Origin: Neorhizobium alkalisoli
GTDB lineage: Bacteria; Pseudomonadota; Alphaproteobacteria; Rhizobiales; Rhizobiaceae
Reading direction: 5' to 3'
DNA: 64,000 nucleotides
Assembly: GCF_002968635.1 (NCBI RefSeq)
Contig: NZ_PVBN01000006.1
Location: 326,988-390,987, forward strand
The position numbers were made by a program, and so were the translations under genes. The notes below the pieces were generated by a model. The model had not been told where the DNA came from and did no database searches. It saw only the letters and a program-made list of their open reading frames with translations. This document shows, in pieces, positions 42,968 to 51,722 of the stretch. How positions within the stretch are numbered: position 1 is the first letter of the stretch; every line of letters begins with the position of its first letter.

Positions 42968-45124
42968 ATGTCGAACAAGCTCGCTGGCCCCCAGTTGAAC
43001 AGACGCAATTTCCTCAAGGCGAGCGCGGCGCTCGGCGGCGGTCTCATCGTCAGTCTCGGATCTGTTCCAACCGCAGCTCTCGCGGCCACTGAATTAGCAC
43101 CAAACGCCTTCATCCGGATAGACCGCAGAGGCCTTGTCACTCTCGTCATGCCTCAAGTGGAAATGGGTCAGGGGATCTATACCGCTCAGGCAATGCTCAT
43201 CGCCGAAGAGCTGGACGTCAGCCTGGAGGAGGTGAAGATCGAGCATGCACCCGTCAACGAAGCACTCTACGGGCATCCGATGCTCGGACGACAGATGACA
43301 GGAGGATCAACATCGATCCGTGCATTCTGGACTCCGTTGCGAGCGGCCGGCGCGACAGCGCGGACGCTCCTGATGCAGGCCGCAGCCAAGGAATGGAATG
43401 TCGACGTCGCTTCGTGCCGTACCGAGCAAGGATTCGTGGTGAACCCGGATGGGCGCACAAGACGGGCCTATGGTGAACTGGTCGACATGGCCGCCTCTCT
43501 TCCGATTCCTGCGGCGGAATCGGTCAAACTGAAGCAGCCCTCCGAGTTTACGCTTTTGGGGACATCCGCGAAACGCCTCGACACCCGCAGGAAGACAAAT
43601 GGCTCGTTGAAGTACGGCATCGACGCCTCTCCACCCGGGACCAAGATTGCGGCCATCGCGATATCGCCAGTCCTGGGCGGGAAGCCGAAGTCTGTGAATG
43701 AGCCGGCAGCGTTGGCCGTCAAAGGCGTGCGGCAGGTCGTCATCACGGACGATTCCGTGGCAGTCGTTGCAGACCATACAGGGGCCGCCAAAAAGGGCCT
43801 GGAGGCAGCGGCCATCGAATGGGAGGACGGTCCAAACGGTACCATGTCACAAGCCGATATCCTCCGGCAACTTGCAGAACAGTCGCAACAAGCTGGAGGC
43901 GTAGCACGCAGCGAAGGAGACGTGACGGCGGCACTTCAGAACGCCGCGGTCCGGATCGACGCCGTGTATCAACTACCCTTCCTCTCTCATACGGCCATGG
44001 AGCCGATGAACTGTACCGTACATGTGCGCGAGGATGCATGCGAACTGTGGGTCGGAACGCAGAATCTCTCCGGAGCAAAGCAGGCAACCACCGCTGTTAC
44101 CGGTCTCCCGCCTGAGACGATCATCATCAACAATCACATCGTCGGAGGCGGCTTCGGGCGCCGGCTGGAAGCCGACGGCATTGCCCATGCCGTCAAGATC
44201 GCAAAGCAGGTCAAAGGTCCCGTCAAGGTGATCTGGAGCCGTGAAGAGGACATCCAGCACGGCTACTACAGGCCATACTATTACGACCGGATATCAGGTG
44301 GTATCGATACGGAGGGCAATCCGATCGCCTGGAGCCACCGCGTTTCCGGATCCTCGATTTTTGCCCGTATCGCGCCCGCGGCGATGCAGAACGGCGTCGA
44401 TCCTGACGGCGTCGAGGGTGCCGCCCATCCCCCTTACAAGCTTCCGGCGATCCATGTGGAGTTCAAGCAGGTGGAGCCGCAGGGTGTGCTCACGAGTTGG
44501 TGGCGCGGCGTCGGGCCGTCGCACAACATCTTCGTGGTGGAAAGTTTCATCGACGAATTGGCCGCAGCAGCGAAGTCTGATCCCGTCGACTATCGCAAGC
44601 GGCTCCTTACAGAAAATCCGCGCGCGCTCGCAGTGCTGGAGCTCGTTGCCGACAAGGCGGGCTGGGGTGAGGTACTGCCCAAGCGGCATGGCCGCGGCGT
44701 CGCGGTGCAGTTCGCATTCGGAACATACCTCGCAATGGTCGCCGATGTGTCGGTGGCGGACGATGGAACGGTTCGCGTGACACGCATTGTTACAGCCGTC
44801 GACTGCGGCCTGACGGTCAATCCGGATACGATCGCGGCCCAGATGGAGGGGGGCGCACTCTATGGCCTGACGGCGGCTCTTTATGGTGCGATCACGTTCA
44901 GAGATGGACGTGTCGAGCAAAGTAACTTCGACACCTATCTGCCGCTGCGCATCGAAGAAGCGCCGCATGTGGAAACTCATATTGTCCGGAGTGCCGAGGC
45001 GCCCGGAGGAATCGGTGAGGCTTCCACCTCTGCCGTCTTCCCTGCCGTGACCAATGCCATTCTTGCGGCGACGGGCAAGCGCGTCAGAACATTGCCAATC
45101 AATCCAGAAGAACTGAAAGCATAG
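42968..45124 (+). CDS. Molybdenum hydroxylase, molybdopterin subunit, Tat-exported
   Basis: This 718-residue large subunit belongs to the xanthine oxidase family (isoquinoline 1-oxidoreductase beta type). A twin-arginine export signal is visible, NRRNFLKASAALGGGLIV, and a cleavage site after AALAA, so the enzyme works in the periplasm. Molybdopterin-binding blocks include PQVEMGQGIYTAQAMLIAEE, NNHIVGGGFGRRLEADG and the active-site Glu in APGGIGEASTSAVFPA. The periplasmic location fits with the cytochrome c encoded next as electron acceptor. ATG 42968 has GGAGGA upstream. Confidence 0.92.
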   Translation: MSNKLAGPQLNRRNFLKASAALGGGLIVSLGSVPTAALAATELAPNAFIRIDRRGLVTLVMPQVEMGQGIYTAQAMLIAEELDVSLEEVKIEHAPVNEALYGHPMLGRQMTGGSTSIRAFWTPLRAAGATARTLLMQAAAKEWNVDVASCRTEQGFVVNPDGRTRRAYGELVDMAASLPIPAAESVKLKQPSEFTLLGTSAKRLDTRRKTNGSLKYGIDASPPGTKIAAIAISPVLGGKPKSVNEPAALAVKGVRQVVITDDSVAVVADHTGAAKKGLEAAAIEWEDGPNGTMSQADILRQLAEQSQQAGGVARSEGDVTAALQNAAVRIDAVYQLPFLSHTAMEPMNCTVHVREDACELWVGTQNLSGAKQATTAVTGLPPETIIINNHIVGGGFGRRLEADGIAHAVKIAKQVKGPVKVIWSREEDIQHGYYRPYYYDRISGGIDTEGNPIAWSHRVSGSSIFARIAPAAMQNGVDPDGVEGAAHPPYKLPAIHVEFKQVEPQGVLTSWWRGVGPSHNIFVVESFIDELAAAAKSDPVDYRKRLLTENPRALAVLELVADKAGWGEVLPKRHGRGVAVQFAFGTYLAMVADVSVADDGTVRVTRIVTAVDCGLTVNPDTIAAQMEGGALYGLTAALYGAITFRDGRVEQSNFDTYLPLRIEEAPHVETHIVRSAEAPGGIGEASTSAVFPAVTNAILAATGKRVRTLPINPEELKA

Positions 45125-45126
45125 TG

Positions 45127-45504
45127 ATGCTGCATGCACTACGTTTGATCTTGTCCATCGCAACCATTTGCCTTGCGGGCCTGGCTGCAGCCTCAATCGT
45201 CGGAAATCCAGTTCGAGGCCAGCAGCTATTCAGCCGCTGTTCGGGCTGTCATTCGGTTCAAGGCGAGAATAAGTCTGGACCTCCGCTCAAGGGCGTCGTT
45301 GGCCGGGAAGCTGGGGCGGTCGAAGGCTACCGCTATTCTCCAGCGCTCATGAACGCTGGAACCACCTGGAGTGAAGATGCCCTCGACAATTATCTGGCAG
45401 GTCCGACGAAGGCCGTGCGTGGAACGCGAATGACTTTTAGCGTTTCCAGGGAGCAAGATCGGGCGGACATCATCGCTTATCTCAAGTCGCTTGGTGGTCA
45501 GTGA
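45127..45504 (+). CDS. Class I cytochrome c, electron acceptor of the hydroxylase
   Basis: This 125-residue protein has a signal peptide (first 22 residues) and one haem-binding CSGCH motif at the expected place, with the sixth ligand Met in GTRMTFSVSREQD. It resembles small class I cytochromes c and probably takes electrons from the periplasmic molybdenum hydroxylase to the respiratory chain. ATG 45127 nearly overlaps the stop of the preceding gene. Its stop overlaps the XdhC start by four bases. Confidence 0.92.
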   Translation: MLHALRLILSIATICLAGLAAASIVGNPVRGQQLFSRCSGCHSVQGENKSGPPLKGVVGREAGAVEGYRYSPALMNAGTTWSEDALDNYLAGPTKAVRGTRMTFSVSREQDRADIIAYLKSLGGQ

Positions 45505-46430
45505 ACCATTCCCTTGAGTATCTCAAACTGCCGACACCCACCAGGGTGCTTGTCGCGGACGACGCTGCCGCACTTCTTGAGTTCGCCCTCGTTTGTCATG
45601 CGGAAGCCCGGGTGGCGATTGCCACACTCGTTGAAATTCGTGGCGGTGCTGCCCGTGCACTTGGCTCGCATGTCGTGGTTACGGCTGATGGCCGTTACGC
45701 TGGCTATTTGTCCGGTGGGTGCGTGGAAGCAGCCGTTGCGTTCGAAGCTTTGCTTGCAATCGAGGCCGAAAAGGACCGAGTGGTCAAGTTTGGCGACGGG
45801 TCACCCTTCTTCGATATCGTCCTTCCCTGTGGGGGAGGCATCACCGTGGCCATCCACATCCTGCGTAAGCCCGACGAGATCGTCCACGTGCTCACCTGTC
45901 TTGAGCAGCGCAAGACCTCCGCATTGAAGCTGTCTGTTGAGAACCAAGCGCTGGCCGCGGCGGCAACCCCGGCAGCGCCTGGATGGATCGGGCATTGGTT
46001 TCATATCCTTTACCGTCCAAGGATCCGGACCATCATTTCCGGTCAGTCGGTGGAGGCGCGCAGTGTGGCCAAACTGGCCCGAGGTTGCGGATATGATGTG
46101 GTCTTCATGTCCGATCAGGACGTCATCGCAGATTTGACCAAGCTCATCGACCCGTTCACAGCGGTCGTGCTCCTGCACCACGATGTGCACCAGGAGCAGC
46201 CAGTCCTTCAGGCCGCGCTCCGCGCAAAACCATTCTACATCGGCGCACTCGGGAGCAGTAGGACGCATCAGCGGCGGCTGGAGGCACGACGGAAGGCAGG
46301 CTTCCGCGACGAGGAACTGGCACGCATCAAGGCTCCGATCGGTCTGTTCGGCCCCACACGAGACTCGACCTCCTTGGCTCTGTCGGTACTCGCCGAGGTC
46401 GCGGCCACGCGGTTGGAAGTTTGCAGATGA
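45501..46430 (+). CDS. XdhC-family molybdenum cofactor insertion protein
   Basis: This 309-residue protein has the XdhC/CoxI N-terminal domain (VEIRGGAARALGSHVVV, AGYLSGGCVEAAVAFEAL) and the XdhC Rossmann-like C-terminal domain (FYIGALGSSRTHQRR, IKAPIGLFGPTRDSTSLALS). XdhC proteins bind sulfurated molybdenum cofactor and insert it into partner hydroxylases, here the periplasmic enzyme encoded upstream. GTG 45501 is coupled to the cytochrome stop (GTGA). It is probably the last gene of the operon. Confidence 0.9.
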   Translation: MNHSLEYLKLPTPTRVLVADDAAALLEFALVCHAEARVAIATLVEIRGGAARALGSHVVVTADGRYAGYLSGGCVEAAVAFEALLAIEAEKDRVVKFGDGSPFFDIVLPCGGGITVAIHILRKPDEIVHVLTCLEQRKTSALKLSVENQALAAAATPAAPGWIGHWFHILYRPRIRTIISGQSVEARSVAKLARGCGYDVVFMSDQDVIADLTKLIDPFTAVVLLHHDVHQEQPVLQAALRAKPFYIGALGSSRTHQRRLEARRKAGFRDEELARIKAPIGLFGPTRDSTSLALSVLAEVAATRLEVCR

Positions 46431-46851
46431 CGCACAGTGGTGAAACCAAGACCTTCGACCGGATAGAGCGGCCCAATCATGTGGGCACCGGCAACCAATC
46501 CATAGGCAGCCGAGATGAACACATGGATACTGAATGCAGGCATAGATGTCCCGAGGACGAAATATCGCCCCAAGGGCGTTCGAATTCTTTCGACCAGGAA
46601 CAGGGCATACGGATCATAGAGGCGATTTACGACGTCATCGGCCTTCGAGAACGGGTACCGAAGACGGCTTTGCAGGATGAGTTCGACTTCTTTGGTTCAA
46701 TGGTGCGAGCAAAGCGGATTTTCGAGAAACTCAAGACGTAACGCCGTGCACTAATGCCAGCTTTTCGGGTGGTGCAGGTGTCAGTCGAACGTCCGAGATG
46801 ACGGCGCAAAGCTGCCCTTCATTGCGTTTACCGAAGTGTGCCATGCGACAG
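46431..46851. other. Gap between XdhC and the MBL protein, with the second repeat copy
   Basis: These 421 bases hold a 106-codon plus-strand frame (46421-46741) with no family and no good ribosome site, so it is not called. The 34-bp repeat at 46783-46816 lies here. Confidence 0.4.
46783..46816 (+). repeat. Dispersed 34-bp repeat, copy 2
   Basis: It matches copy 1 at 40909-40942 in 30 of 34 positions and has the same orientation. Confidence 0.6.
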
Positions 46852-48231
46852 TCACCGCTTAGATGTGCTTCCCACCGAATATACCCCGCCTGAGGTCGCT
46901 TGCATGACAATGGTGCCTCCCCAGCCCGTCCCGTAAATCTCTTTTGTAAGTTCGTATAACTTGAAGACGGATTTTGCACTGGGGGAAGCAAGGACGGTTA
47001 CCGGGCCGCCAGGCAAATCGTTTGAAACAACGGCCGGCGCCTGTTGCAACGCATCCAGGGTCGTGATGCGAGGGTGGCCATACGTGAAGCCATCGGGACT
47101 GTCTGCTGTGCCCATCGAGAGGACAGCAATGCGCGGTGTGACCGCGGCGAGCATCTGGTCTGTTGTCTCTTGATCCGCGCCGTGATGGCTGACGAGATAG
47201 ACATCCGCATCGAAGACGCCAGGATTCGTGCTGTACTGGTCGAGCAAGTCAACCACACCCTTGTCTTCCAAATCCCCCACAAACAAGAACGAGGCTCGGC
47301 CAAAGTCCACGCGCACGACAACGCTGTGATTGTTCGGATTCTTGTACTGGCCACTGTTTGCAAGCTCCGGCCGGCCTCCCCAGAATGCGGTGATAATTGG
47401 ATCGACGCCCTTGCAAGCCAATGGATCGATGTTGGCGTTGGTTACACCCGTAGCTGTCACCTGTGCGTCCACCGTAACTCCAGTGTAACCTGCGCCGAAC
47501 TCAGCCGCAGTTTTGTGGAACTTGGTCTGTTTGCCAAGCATTCCGCGACTGCCCTCGAGACCATTGTCGACAACGTTCTTGATGGTGTAGGTGCCGCCAG
47601 CCTCTGGAAGCAGCAAGGCCGCGCCGTTCGCGTGGTCGGCATGAGGGTGGCTAAGGAACACCACGTCAATTGTGTTATCTAGGTATGGGCGTGTTTCAAA
47701 AAACGTGTCCAGATAATTCTTGAACATAATCTCGCCGTCGACACCATCGTCGGCCCACTCCCCACCAACATCAATCAGCGCGATACCGCACGGAAATTCC
47801 AGAATTGCGCCGGCACCCTGTCCCACGTCGACATAATGGACGTACATTATGGCATCCGGCGAAGTGTTAGTGCCGCTAGACGCCATCTTCTTACGACCGT
47901 TGAAACCGCCGTTGAAGCCGACGCCGGGTGCGAAGTCCTTCCTGAGCGGAACGCTGAAAGGTGTGAGGTTGGGCAACGTCTGCCGATCGGCTGGGAGCGC
48001 AAGCGTTGGCGTTCGGGGAAAGACGCTTTGCGGCAGTGTCAGTAACGCGTCAGGAACGGCGACACCCGCATTGGGACTGCCGATATAGTATTCACCTAGG
48101 TTGGCGGATGTGGTTGGCAGATAGTCCCCACCATATTGTTCCTCGCCGTATTCGTTAACAGGAATATCCGGTGTCTGTGCAAGCGTCGGGCCAGCTACCA
48201 CGATGACAGGCAGTATCCATAGTGCTTTCAC
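46852..48231 (-). CDS. Secreted metallo-beta-lactamase-fold hydrolase (ComEC/Rec2-like domain)
   Basis: This 459-residue protein has a signal peptide (MKALWILPVIVVAGPTLAQ), a 110-residue N-terminal region of unknown kind, and an MBL-fold domain with VDVGQGAGAIL, LSHPHADHANG at 193-203 (metal-binding HxHxDH), FLFVGDLED and LVSHHGAD. The domain resembles the extracellular hydrolase domain of ComEC/Rec2, suggesting action on DNA or another phosphodiester outside the membrane, but it is free-standing and secreted rather than fused to a DNA channel. No other competence gene is nearby. Substrate and role are unknown. Confidence 0.8.
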   Translation of the reverse strand: MKALWILPVIVVAGPTLAQTPDIPVNEYGEEQYGGDYLPTTSANLGEYYIGSPNAGVAVPDALLTLPQSVFPRTPTLALPADRQTLPNLTPFSVPLRKDFAPGVGFNGGFNGRKKMASSGTNTSPDAIMYVHYVDVGQGAGAILEFPCGIALIDVGGEWADDGVDGEIMFKNYLDTFFETRPYLDNTIDVVFLSHPHADHANGAALLLPEAGGTYTIKNVVDNGLEGSRGMLGKQTKFHKTAAEFGAGYTGVTVDAQVTATGVTNANIDPLACKGVDPIITAFWGGRPELANSGQYKNPNNHSVVVRVDFGRASFLFVGDLEDKGVVDLLDQYSTNPGVFDADVYLVSHHGADQETTDQMLAAVTPRIAVLSMGTADSPDGFTYGHPRITTLDALQQAPAVVSNDLPGGPVTVLASPSAKSVFKLYELTKEIYGTGWGGTIVMQATSGGVYSVGSTSKR

Positions 48232-48592
48232 CTGATCCCCCTCGGTATCCAGAAGTCACTCGTAGCATCTCATACTGGCGGACGGAGTCTATCCCGTTTA
48301 CGGATAGACGACGACCACGTCCGCTTCCACGAGATGAAAGACTCCGGTACCTCGGGGCATCAGATACTCAGAGTCGGCTTTCGGAAAACGGCGAGCGCAA
48401 CTCTAACGTCCGAGTTGCTGGCGCGCACCCGCCATTCAAAGGCTCAACCGGTCGACGGGTAGCCTCAATCGAAGCCCGCCCAAGGGAAATTCTATCCGGG
48501 CGCCAACTGGCACGCGGGATGGCTGCGCAATCTTTGACGAAACTGGATCGAGGCGGTCGGACGGCTCGTTCCAGACCATTCTTCGGATGGGT
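48232..48592. other. Non-coding stretch between MBL and PIN genes
   Basis: These 361 bases hold no recognised feature. Both flanking genes are on the minus strand. Confidence 0.4.
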
Positions 48593-50059
48593 TCAAGCCT
48601 GGGTGCCAGTGCAGTTACAAGGCCGGTCGGTTGCCGAAAGTTCTGCGGCCAATGCCCGACGGTAGTGCAACGGCACCAAGGCCAGGTGATTGAGGAGATA
48701 GTTCGCAAAGGGCCCAGGGTGCGGCAGCGCTGATAGCTTGAGAGGCGCGGTCAAGGTAACCGCCTTGGCCTGCAAGGCCCCACGGGCAGTGACCACAAGA
48801 GCGCCCTGGCCCTCAGCTTTCTCGGCAACGACGATACAAGGCAAAATGAATCGCACGCCCTGGCGCAATTCTTCGCAGCGCCAGGATATTCTCCGGCTCG
48901 GTTCGGCGTCATCGTCGTCGGGTTCATCAAGGGGGTAAAACGCATCGACACGCGGCGTGCCGAGGTCGGGGCCGTCCCCGAAATAGGGTGTCAGATACGG
49001 CTTGGGCACGTCGGGTACCTCTAGCAGATCTTCGAGCGCTATGTCGAAATGATCGATGGCCAGGAAATGAAACGGGCCGGATAATGTCGCTTCAAGATGC
49101 ACCTTGTCGGCCGCGCGATCACCCTCGTTAACGATTTCGATATCGATGGGGCGCATCACGCCCGGCTTGCTTAAAATCTTGGGTAGGCCGCTCGCCCAGA
49201 TACGGAGGTGGCGCCGATAACTCTCGAATTCCCGTTCGTAGCGATCCAGCATGCCGCTAGACACGGCCCCGACCGGCGTAATGCTCGGTATCTGGTAGGC
49301 CCCCAAACTCATGGGGCGCGCACTGGGATATCGCGCCTCAAGGGTTGATCGGGGCACTTGCGGATCAAGTGCCAGCGCCGTGCGGTAGATGCGGTCGACG
49401 CAGTCCTCGCAGATGCCATCGGGCGGCGACACGAGGTCATACCGGCGGTTATGGTCGGCTGTGGCGGGGAAATTGAGGACCAGGTTCGGTTGCGGACCGA
49501 GCTGCCGCCGTAGATCGGCGATGGTCTCGTCCCGCTCGTCTCCGTCTGCCGGCCGGCGCCAACTGCGGGGCGGCCTGACATGAAGCAATCCGACATGACG
49601 TGCCAGGCGTATAGGCAGACTGTCGTCCGCAAGCAGGATCAGGTCGGGAATGTTTCGGGCGATCATCGTCGCTTCGGCGACGACACGGTTGTCGGGATCG
49701 TCAAGATCGAATTGCTCTCCATCAAGGTCCTTGGTGCGGTAAAGCGGACCGAACTCGATGGTCACTGCAATATCGGCGTCAGGCGGCGACAGTCGTACCG
49801 GGCGATCTTCACTATCCTCGATGCGGCGCGCTAGTTCGGCGAAATCGGCGGCGCGCTTGCGCAAGCGGCCGCTGCTGAACTTGTGCTGATCCATCTCGGT
49901 GCCGACCTTGGTTGGCACGATAAGACGGATTGAGGTCGCGTTGGGCGCAAGCTCTTTCCAGGGCAGCTCGGCCAGTGAGCGGAACTCGACCAGGATGTTG
50001 GTATCGAGGCAGAATACCACTTCAGTGGCAGCAAGACACTCGGCGACAGTCATAGTCAT
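48593..50059 (-). CDS. PIN-domain protein with large unassigned C-terminal region
   Basis: This 488-residue protein starts with a PIN-type nuclease domain: Asp19 in VVFCLDTNILVEF, Glu in VPTKVGTEMDQHK, then acidic residues in DDPDNRVVAEATMIARN and LADDSLPIRLARHVG. After about residue 215 comes a 270-residue region with a Cys pair near GICEDCVDRIYR and beta-rich parts with no family that can be named. It is far too long for a simple VapC toxin and has no antitoxin next to it. ATG 50059 has GGGGTG before it. It could be a defence or RNA-processing nuclease; this is open. Confidence 0.7.
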   Translation of the reverse strand: MTMTVAECLAATEVVFCLDTNILVEFRSLAELPWKELAPNATSIRLIVPTKVGTEMDQHKFSSGRLRKRAADFAELARRIEDSEDRPVRLSPPDADIAVTIEFGPLYRTKDLDGEQFDLDDPDNRVVAEATMIARNIPDLILLADDSLPIRLARHVGLLHVRPPRSWRRPADGDERDETIADLRRQLGPQPNLVLNFPATADHNRRYDLVSPPDGICEDCVDRIYRTALALDPQVPRSTLEARYPSARPMSLGAYQIPSITPVGAVSSGMLDRYEREFESYRRHLRIWASGLPKILSKPGVMRPIDIEIVNEGDRAADKVHLEATLSGPFHFLAIDHFDIALEDLLEVPDVPKPYLTPYFGDGPDLGTPRVDAFYPLDEPDDDDAEPSRRISWRCEELRQGVRFILPCIVVAEKAEGQGALVVTARGALQAKAVTLTAPLKLSALPHPGPFANYLLNHLALVPLHYRRALAAELSATDRPCNCTGTQA

Positions 50060-50346
50060 GGACACCCCATTGTTTTCGAGCCCGGCCGCAGATCACCAAC
50101 ACTATCGAGGATGGTCAAAGGGCCGATTGAATTCGACAAGAAGTGAACGGCGGTGCATGACCTCACCGCTCTACTGCGCCTTAGTGTTGGAACTAACTCG
50201 CGAGCATAGTGCTGCGAATGTGCTGTTGTTGCCATTACATTTCACCCGTCGCTGATCGACAGACCGTCTAGCAGAAATCAGATTCTGGGTCGCGTGATTT
50301 GACACTGCTGCGCGCTGTAAAATGTCAGCTCTTGGGCAACGGAGAA
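50060..50346. other. Short gap upstream of the PIN gene
   Basis: No gene is recognised in these 287 bases. They lie between the minus-strand PIN gene and the end of the Trb remnant. Confidence 0.35.
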
Positions 50347-50487
50347 TTAGGGCTGAAAGGCGGGAATGGAGGCGAAATGCCGCCATCGCTGCCGGATCGC
50401 CATCGCTTGGTGGCGGCAAGTGTGATGCACCGAGATCGTCTGCAAGCCCCGAAACACTGCTGCGGGCAGATCAACTGTGATACTCAC
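50347..50487 (-). pseudogene. Possible remnant of the DUF2274 gene that follows trbI
   Basis: A 46-codon frame begins with GTG overlapping the trbI stop (GTGA) and reads SITVDLPAAVFRGLQT, similar to the start of DUF2274 proteins that commonly follow trbI, then becomes unlike them. It is probably a truncated or frameshifted relic. Low certainty. Confidence 0.3.
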
Positions 50488-51722
50488 GGGCCTTTCGTCG
50501 GGAATGGCAGAAAGCCTCGGTTTGGCAACTTCGGCTCCTCCGCGGCTCCAAACGGCTGCATGGCAAGATCGCGATTGACGATGACTCGAACTGGAAAGCC
50601 TGGCCGGATCGTGAGCGTCGGCTGAATATTAAATTGCCGGCGTACGATCTGCTGACCGATGTCGGAGGCACTGTCCTGCGCGCCTTCGCGAATGGCATTG
50701 GCAATTTCGCTTTCGTCGTCCGTTGAGAGCTCCGTGCCAAACCCCAACAGCGTCGACAATGCGGCGGCGCGGAAGAGCTGGCCCCAATGGCGATCGACCT
50801 CGTCCTCCAGGCCAGCAAAACCCTGCGGATCCGTACCCTGTAGACGTTCAAGCACAATGGAGGTGCCATCCGGCATAACGATCCGGTCCCAGACGAGCAA
50901 CACACGTGACTGACCGAATGCCACTTGGCTGTCATACTGGCCGATAAGCCGAGAGCCCTGCGGGATCAGCAGGTGCGTTCCGGTCGGGGTGTCGTAAACG
51001 TGCTCCGTCACCTGCGCGGTGATCTGACCGGGCAGGTCGGACTTGATGCCCGCAATGAGCGCCGCGGGAATGACGGTGCCCGCCTGCACCACATAGGGAG
51101 AGACTTTCTCCTGCACCTGGCCGCGGCTGACGGTGTTCCGGTCGGCTTCCGCATTGACGAAAGCCAGCTTGCGATCCTGCATGTTCTGCGCCGAGCTCGG
51201 ATCGAGCGGCGGTGCCTCCGCCGGCAACGGCAGTCCCGTGGACAGATCGATATTGCCGGTTCTCGTTGCGGTGACCGAACTGTTATCCGTCAGGTCGCCG
51301 CGGCTGTCGGTAAACAGTTTCGCCACACGGGCGGCTTCTATTTCGGCGAGGCGGCGCTGCTCTTCCGGATCGACACGCGGTGCCTGAATCACCGGCGGTA
51401 CGACCGGCTTGCCCTCCTCCTGCGCCGGCAGGATCGGCCTGCCGAGATCGCCCGGCAACGCGGGTCCCAGCCTCGGGATATTCATATAGTCCGTAGGCAG
51501 GCCGGCGAGCCCATCGGCCGGCGTGCGGTTTTCGGTATTGTAGAGTTCGGTCGCAGTCCGATTGCCACGCCGGCTCGTGTCGAGCGCCCAGAACAGCGCT
51601 CCGGCAATGACGATGCCCGCCACGCCGCCGAGACCGATCAGGATTTTTCGGGAAAGCCGAGTGACGCGCGGCGGATCCGGACGCAGCCTGAATTGTGCCT
51701 TCAGATCGGGAGCATTCGTCAT
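50484..51722 (-). CDS. trbI: TrbI, VirB10-like channel scaffold of the conjugation system
   Basis: This 412-residue protein is TrbI, the inner-to-outer membrane scaffold of a type IV secretion channel. It has a short cytoplasmic start, one transmembrane helix (ILIGLGGVAGIVIAGALFWA), a Pro-rich periplasmic stretch and a conserved C-terminal VirB10 domain (LIPQGSRLIGQYDSQVAFGQ, GLEDEVDRHWGQLFRAAALS). It is full length. Its ATG overlaps the trbG stop. It forms the core complex with TrbG. Confidence 0.93.
   Translation of the reverse strand: MTNAPDLKAQFRLRPDPPRVTRLSRKILIGLGGVAGIVIAGALFWALDTSRRGNRTATELYNTENRTPADGLAGLPTDYMNIPRLGPALPGDLGRPILPAQEEGKPVVPPVIQAPRVDPEEQRRLAEIEAARVAKLFTDSRGDLTDNSSVTATRTGNIDLSTGLPLPAEAPPLDPSSAQNMQDRKLAFVNAEADRNTVSRGQVQEKVSPYVVQAGTVIPAALIAGIKSDLPGQITAQVTEHVYDTPTGTHLLIPQGSRLIGQYDSQVAFGQSRVLLVWDRIVMPDGTSIVLERLQGTDPQGFAGLEDEVDRHWGQLFRAAALSTLLGFGTELSTDDESEIANAIREGAQDSASDIGQQIVRRQFNIQPTLTIRPGFPVRVIVNRDLAMQPFGAAEEPKLPNRGFLPFPTKGP

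Noticed and set aside
46421..46741. A 106-codon plus-strand frame after XdhC, and a hydrophobic frame on its opposite strand (46268-46573)
   Set aside because: Neither has a ribosome site or a family. The hydrophobic reading is expected opposite a polar one, so neither is called.
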